Origin: Nanobdellota archaeon
Lineage (GTDB): Archaea > Nanobdellota > Nanobdellia > Pacearchaeales > GW2011-AR1
Direction: 5' to 3'
NCBI GenBank assembly: GCA_018830845.1
Contig: JAHJRS010000034.1
Span: 1 to 6,642 of the forward strand
Length of the DNA stretch: 6,642 bases
Under the pieces are notes generated by a model. The model ran no database searches. It was given only the letters and a program-made list of their open reading frames with translations, and was not told the DNA's origin. Position 1 is the stretch's first letter. Each line of letters opens with the position of its first letter. Shown here in pieces: positions 4,601-6,642 of this stretch. Both the position numbers and the translations under genes were made by a program.

Positions 4601-5101
4601 ATGATAGTTGAGTGGTTGAGTTTTGGAGCGTTAGTAATTTATGCTTATCTTACATATCTTATAGTAAAGGAAAAATATAATCCTTTAGTTTCTTTTTATC
4701 TTAATGGACTTAAAGAAAAATCACATATTGGATTTAATATGGATAATATGAGCAAAGTAGAGGTTGAAGTTTTTGGAATTGTGTGGGTTAAAGTAAATAA
4801 TAAATTATTTGAGTTCAAAGATGGATTTTACGGAAATAAGAAACATTGGATATTGCAACCAAAGACCAAAGTTTTCGGACATTTCTATTTAAGTAGTTTG
4901 GAAGATGATAAGGGCATTAAAATTGAGGATTTTTTAAGAAAAAACAAAAAAAATTCAATTTCATTTAGTGTTGAAATAAAATATAGAAGAATTTTAAAAA
5001 ATAAATTTTTGAGGAGAATTTTAAAAAATAAAGGTAAAAAAACATCACCTCAAAAGTATTTTCATAATTTTGAGGATGGAGATTTTTGGTTAGATGTTTA
5101 A
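4601..5101 (+). CDS. Hypothetical protein with N-terminal membrane anchor
   Basis: This 166-residue protein belongs to no family I recognise. Residues 4-21 (EWLSFGALVIYAYLTYLI) form one hydrophobic helix, probably a signal anchor, followed by KEKYNP. The remainder alternates hydrophobic and polar residues (for example VEVEVFGIVWVKVNNKLFEF and SISFSVEIKYRRI), suggesting a beta-sandwich-like soluble domain. Its orientation across the membrane is unclear. Near the C terminus the heptapeptide RRILKNK occurs twice, separated by FL, from a 27-base tandem duplication. Leucine codons are about half TTA by hand count, closer to the following methylase than to the housekeeping genes. It lies 98 bases upstream of the methylase in the same direction, each with its own TATA box, so it may belong to the same acquired module. 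A functional link is only a guess. Confidence 0.75.
   Translation: MIVEWLSFGALVIYAYLTYLIVKEKYNPLVSFYLNGLKEKSHIGFNMDNMSKVEVEVFGIVWVKVNNKLFEFKDGFYGNKKHWILQPKTKVFGHFYLSSLEDDKGIKIEDFLRKNKKNSISFSVEIKYRRILKNKFLRRILKNKGKKTSPQKYFHNFEDGDFWLDV
4985..5032 (+). repeat. Tandem duplication coding RRILKNK twice
   Basis: A 21-base unit (4985-5005) recurs at 5012-5032 with a single base change (third base A to G), a period of 27 bases. The duplication keeps the reading frame and adds nine residues to the basic C-terminal part of the hypothetical protein. Confidence 0.8.
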
Positions 5102-5110
5102 GAATAAAGA

Positions 5111-5171
5111 AAAAATAGCAACCACTGAAAAATAGCAAAATCTGTTTAGAAACATTTACAAAGTCTGTTTA
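5111..5171 (+). repeat. Two short direct-repeat pairs upstream of the methylase promoter
   Basis: AAAAATAGCAA occurs at 5111-5121 and 5128-5138 (17 bases apart). TCTGTTTA occurs at 5141-5148 and 5164-5171 (23 bases apart), the second copy touching the TATA box. Such paired sites before a restriction-modification gene could bind a regulator. In AT-rich DNA chance is possible. Confidence 0.45.
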
Positions 5172-5181
5172 TTTTATAAAT
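5172..5181 (+). promoter_or_regulatory. TATA box of the nuclease-methylase gene
   Basis: TTTTATAAAT is centred about 24 bases before the ATG at 5200. A GGGGTG string (5182-5187) lies between box and start. It could serve as a ribosome-binding site only if transcription began unusually early. Confidence 0.5.
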
Positions 5182-5199
5182 GGGGTGTAATTTAAAAAA

Positions 5200-6642
5200 A
5201 TGAAAAATGAAGAATTAAAAGAAGGATATATAAAGGATTTAGCGACGGAGAGAAAAATTCGTGATACGCCAGAAGAAAAAGTAAGACAAGACTATGAAAA
5301 AGTTTTGTATGAAGATTATGATTACGATTATAATTTAATGGATATTGAAGTTTCAATACAGAGGGGGGAGAAAAATTCTGAAAAAAATAAAGAGAGAGCA
5401 GATATAGTTATTTTCAAAACATCAGATAAAAATAAAAGAAATCAGAATGAGGATATTTTAGGAATTGTTGAAACAAAAAGACCAACAAGAAAAGAAGGTG
5501 TAAAACAATTAATGAGTTATATGTCTGCCACTTCTTGTTATTGGGGTGTCTGGACAAATGGAAAAGAAATTGAATACTTATACAGAAATCCAACAACAGG
5601 AGAAGTTAAAAGAAATTTTGTTTATCAAATACCTAAAAAAGGGGAAAGATTTGAAGATATAGGAAAAATATCAAAAGAGAAATTAAAACCAGCGAGAAAT
5701 TTAAAATTAATTTTTGGAAGGTTGCTTAATACACTTTATTCCAATACAAATATCAGCAGGAGAGAAAAATTAGGAAATGAGATGATTAGGTTAATTTTCT
5801 GTAAAATTTGGGATGAAAAATATGATACAAAAGCATTACCCAAATTTAGAGTTGGATTTGATGAAAACCCAGAAAAAGTAAGAAAAAATATTAATGAGAT
5901 ATTCCAAGAAGTTAAAGATGAATTATCAACAGATGGGGTTTTTGAAAAAAGCGAGAAAATTAATCTTGATGCAAAGTCTATTGCTTATGTTGTTGGAGAA
6001 TTAGAACAATTTAGTTTATTAAAAACAGATAAAGATGTCATTGGTGACGCTTTTGAAGTTTTTGCAGAGAGTAAATTAATTGGTGAAAAAGGAGAGTTTT
6101 TTACACCAAGAGAAATTGTTAAAATAGCCATAAAGATAGTTAAGCCACAACCAAAACAATCTATTCTTGACCCTGCCTGTGGTAGTGGTGGATTTTTGAT
6201 TTATGCTTTGGAACATATCTGGAATATAATGGAAAATTCAAAGAAATACAAAGGAATGAGAAATTTTGATGTAGAAAAAAAGAATATTGCTGAAAAATAT
6301 ATTTATGGTATTGATAAAGAGATTGATTTAGTTAAGATAGCAAAGGCATATATGGCGATTATTGGAGATGGAAAGGGGGGAGTGGTTCAGCAAAATTCCT
6401 TGCACGAAGCACAGGATTTTGAAGGAAGAGCAAAAGACTTATTTGTTGAAGATGATGAATTCAAAAAATTTGATATTATTTTAACTAATCCTCCTTTTGG
6501 AAGCAAAACAAAAGTTTTGAGAGATGACGCACAATATTTTGATTTGGGACATATCTGGAAAAAAAATGAGAAGGGGATTTGGGAAAAAACAAACAAAACA
6601 CAGGATACTTCAATACAAGAGTTATTTATTGAAAGATGTTTA
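5200..6642 (+). CDS. N6-adenine DNA methylase with N-terminal HsdR-N-like nuclease domain (partial, 3' end missing)
   Basis: The frame is open for 481 codons and leaves the window without a stop. Start ATG 5200 is the first after an in-frame TAA at 5188-5190 and follows a TATA box by about 24 bases. Residues about 1-150 resemble the type I restriction R-protein N-terminal domain: MDIEVSIQRG, ERADIVIF with Asp68, and GIVETKRP with Glu91 and Lys93, forming a PD-(D/E)XK nuclease pattern, then QLMSYM and YWGVWTNG. A helical region follows, then the type I-style methylase: FFTPREIV (300-307), S-adenosylmethionine motif I DPACGSGGFL (324-333) and catalytic motif IV NPPFG (430-434). It should methylate adenine in DNA, and the nuclease domain may cut unmodified DNA or help complex assembly. 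No DEAD-box helicase is in the visible part. A specificity subunit may follow outside the window. Leu codons are mostly TTA, unlike cysS, suggesting transfer. Confidence 0.9.
   Translation, partial: MKNEELKEGYIKDLATERKIRDTPEEKVRQDYEKVLYEDYDYDYNLMDIEVSIQRGEKNSEKNKERADIVIFKTSDKNKRNQNEDILGIVETKRPTRKEGVKQLMSYMSATSCYWGVWTNGKEIEYLYRNPTTGEVKRNFVYQIPKKGERFEDIGKISKEKLKPARNLKLIFGRLLNTLYSNTNISRREKLGNEMIRLIFCKIWDEKYDTKALPKFRVGFDENPEKVRKNINEIFQEVKDELSTDGVFEKSEKINLDAKSIAYVVGELEQFSLLKTDKDVIGDAFEVFAESKLIGEKGEFFTPREIVKIAIKIVKPQPKQSILDPACGSGGFLIYALEHIWNIMENSKKYKGMRNFDVEKKNIAEKYIYGIDKEIDLVKIAKAYMAIIGDGKGGVVQQNSLHEAQDFEGRAKDLFVEDDEFKKFDIILTNPPFGSKTKVLRDDAQYFDLGHIWKKNEKGIWEKTNKTQDTSIQELFIERCL

Noticed and set aside
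5182..5187. GGGGTG as a Shine-Dalgarno sequence for the methylase gene
   Set aside because: It lies 12 bases from the ATG and between the TATA box and the predicted transcription start, so it would not be in the mRNA.
5414..5596. Minus-strand open frame opposite the methylase N-terminal domain
   Set aside because: Antisense shadow of the nuclease-like domain.
6387..6596. Minus-strand open frame opposite the methylase motif IV region
   Set aside because: Antisense shadow. NPPFG on the plus strand explains the region.

Overview
The window looks like a piece of an AT-rich archaeal genome, most likely from a small-genome DPANN-type lineage (Woesearchaeota, Pacearchaeota or Nanoarchaeota-like). 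That placement is an inference. The evidence is a tRNA-Gly gene interrupted at position 37/38 by an intron with a textbook archaeal bulge-helix-bulge (BHB) splice motif, TATA-like boxes centred about 24-27 bases upstream of nearly every start codon with no Shine-Dalgarno sequence (leaderless transcripts), and archaeal-style small genes (a DUF5654-like membrane protein, a stand-alone NFACT-R/DUF814 protein and a stand-alone YhbY/CRM protein).

Layout. Bases 46-1419 encode cysteinyl-tRNA synthetase. Bases 1469-3203 form a tight three-gene operon joined by two ATGA stop/start overlaps: a small two-helix membrane protein, a Nudix hydrolase and a C45/acyltransferase-like Ntn hydrolase. Bases 3246-3620 encode a stand-alone NFACT-R protein whose stop codon lies inside the acceptor stem of the intron-containing tRNA-Gly(CCC) (3614-3755). 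The tRNA is followed by a T-run and by an approximately 90-base stretch with pieces of a second, broken copy of the tRNA 3' half. Next comes a minus-strand orphan gene (4184-3855), divergent from a YhbY/CRM RNA-binding protein (4259-4534). The end of that gene runs into an imperfect direct repeat (4514-4557).

Past this repeat the character changes. A hypothetical membrane-anchored protein (4601-5101) is followed by a large open frame (5200 to the window edge). That frame joins an HsdR-N-terminal-like PD-(D/E)XK nuclease domain to a type I-style N6-adenine DNA methylase. Leucine codon use shifts sharply: by hand count TTA is 5 of 32 Leu codons in cysS but 22 of 33 in the methylase. This supports an acquired restriction-modification or defence module beginning near 4560.

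The genes before about 4540 are mostly translation-related housekeeping (CysS, NFACT-R, tRNA-Gly, YhbY) plus a small metabolic or repair operon. The right end is accessory DNA. The most unusual features are the CDS/tRNA overlap, the non-canonical C at tRNA position 55, the tRNA ghost with its 14-base exact 3'-end duplication, the boundary repeat and the nuclease-methylase fusion. I see no CRISPR array, rRNA or intact insertion sequence.
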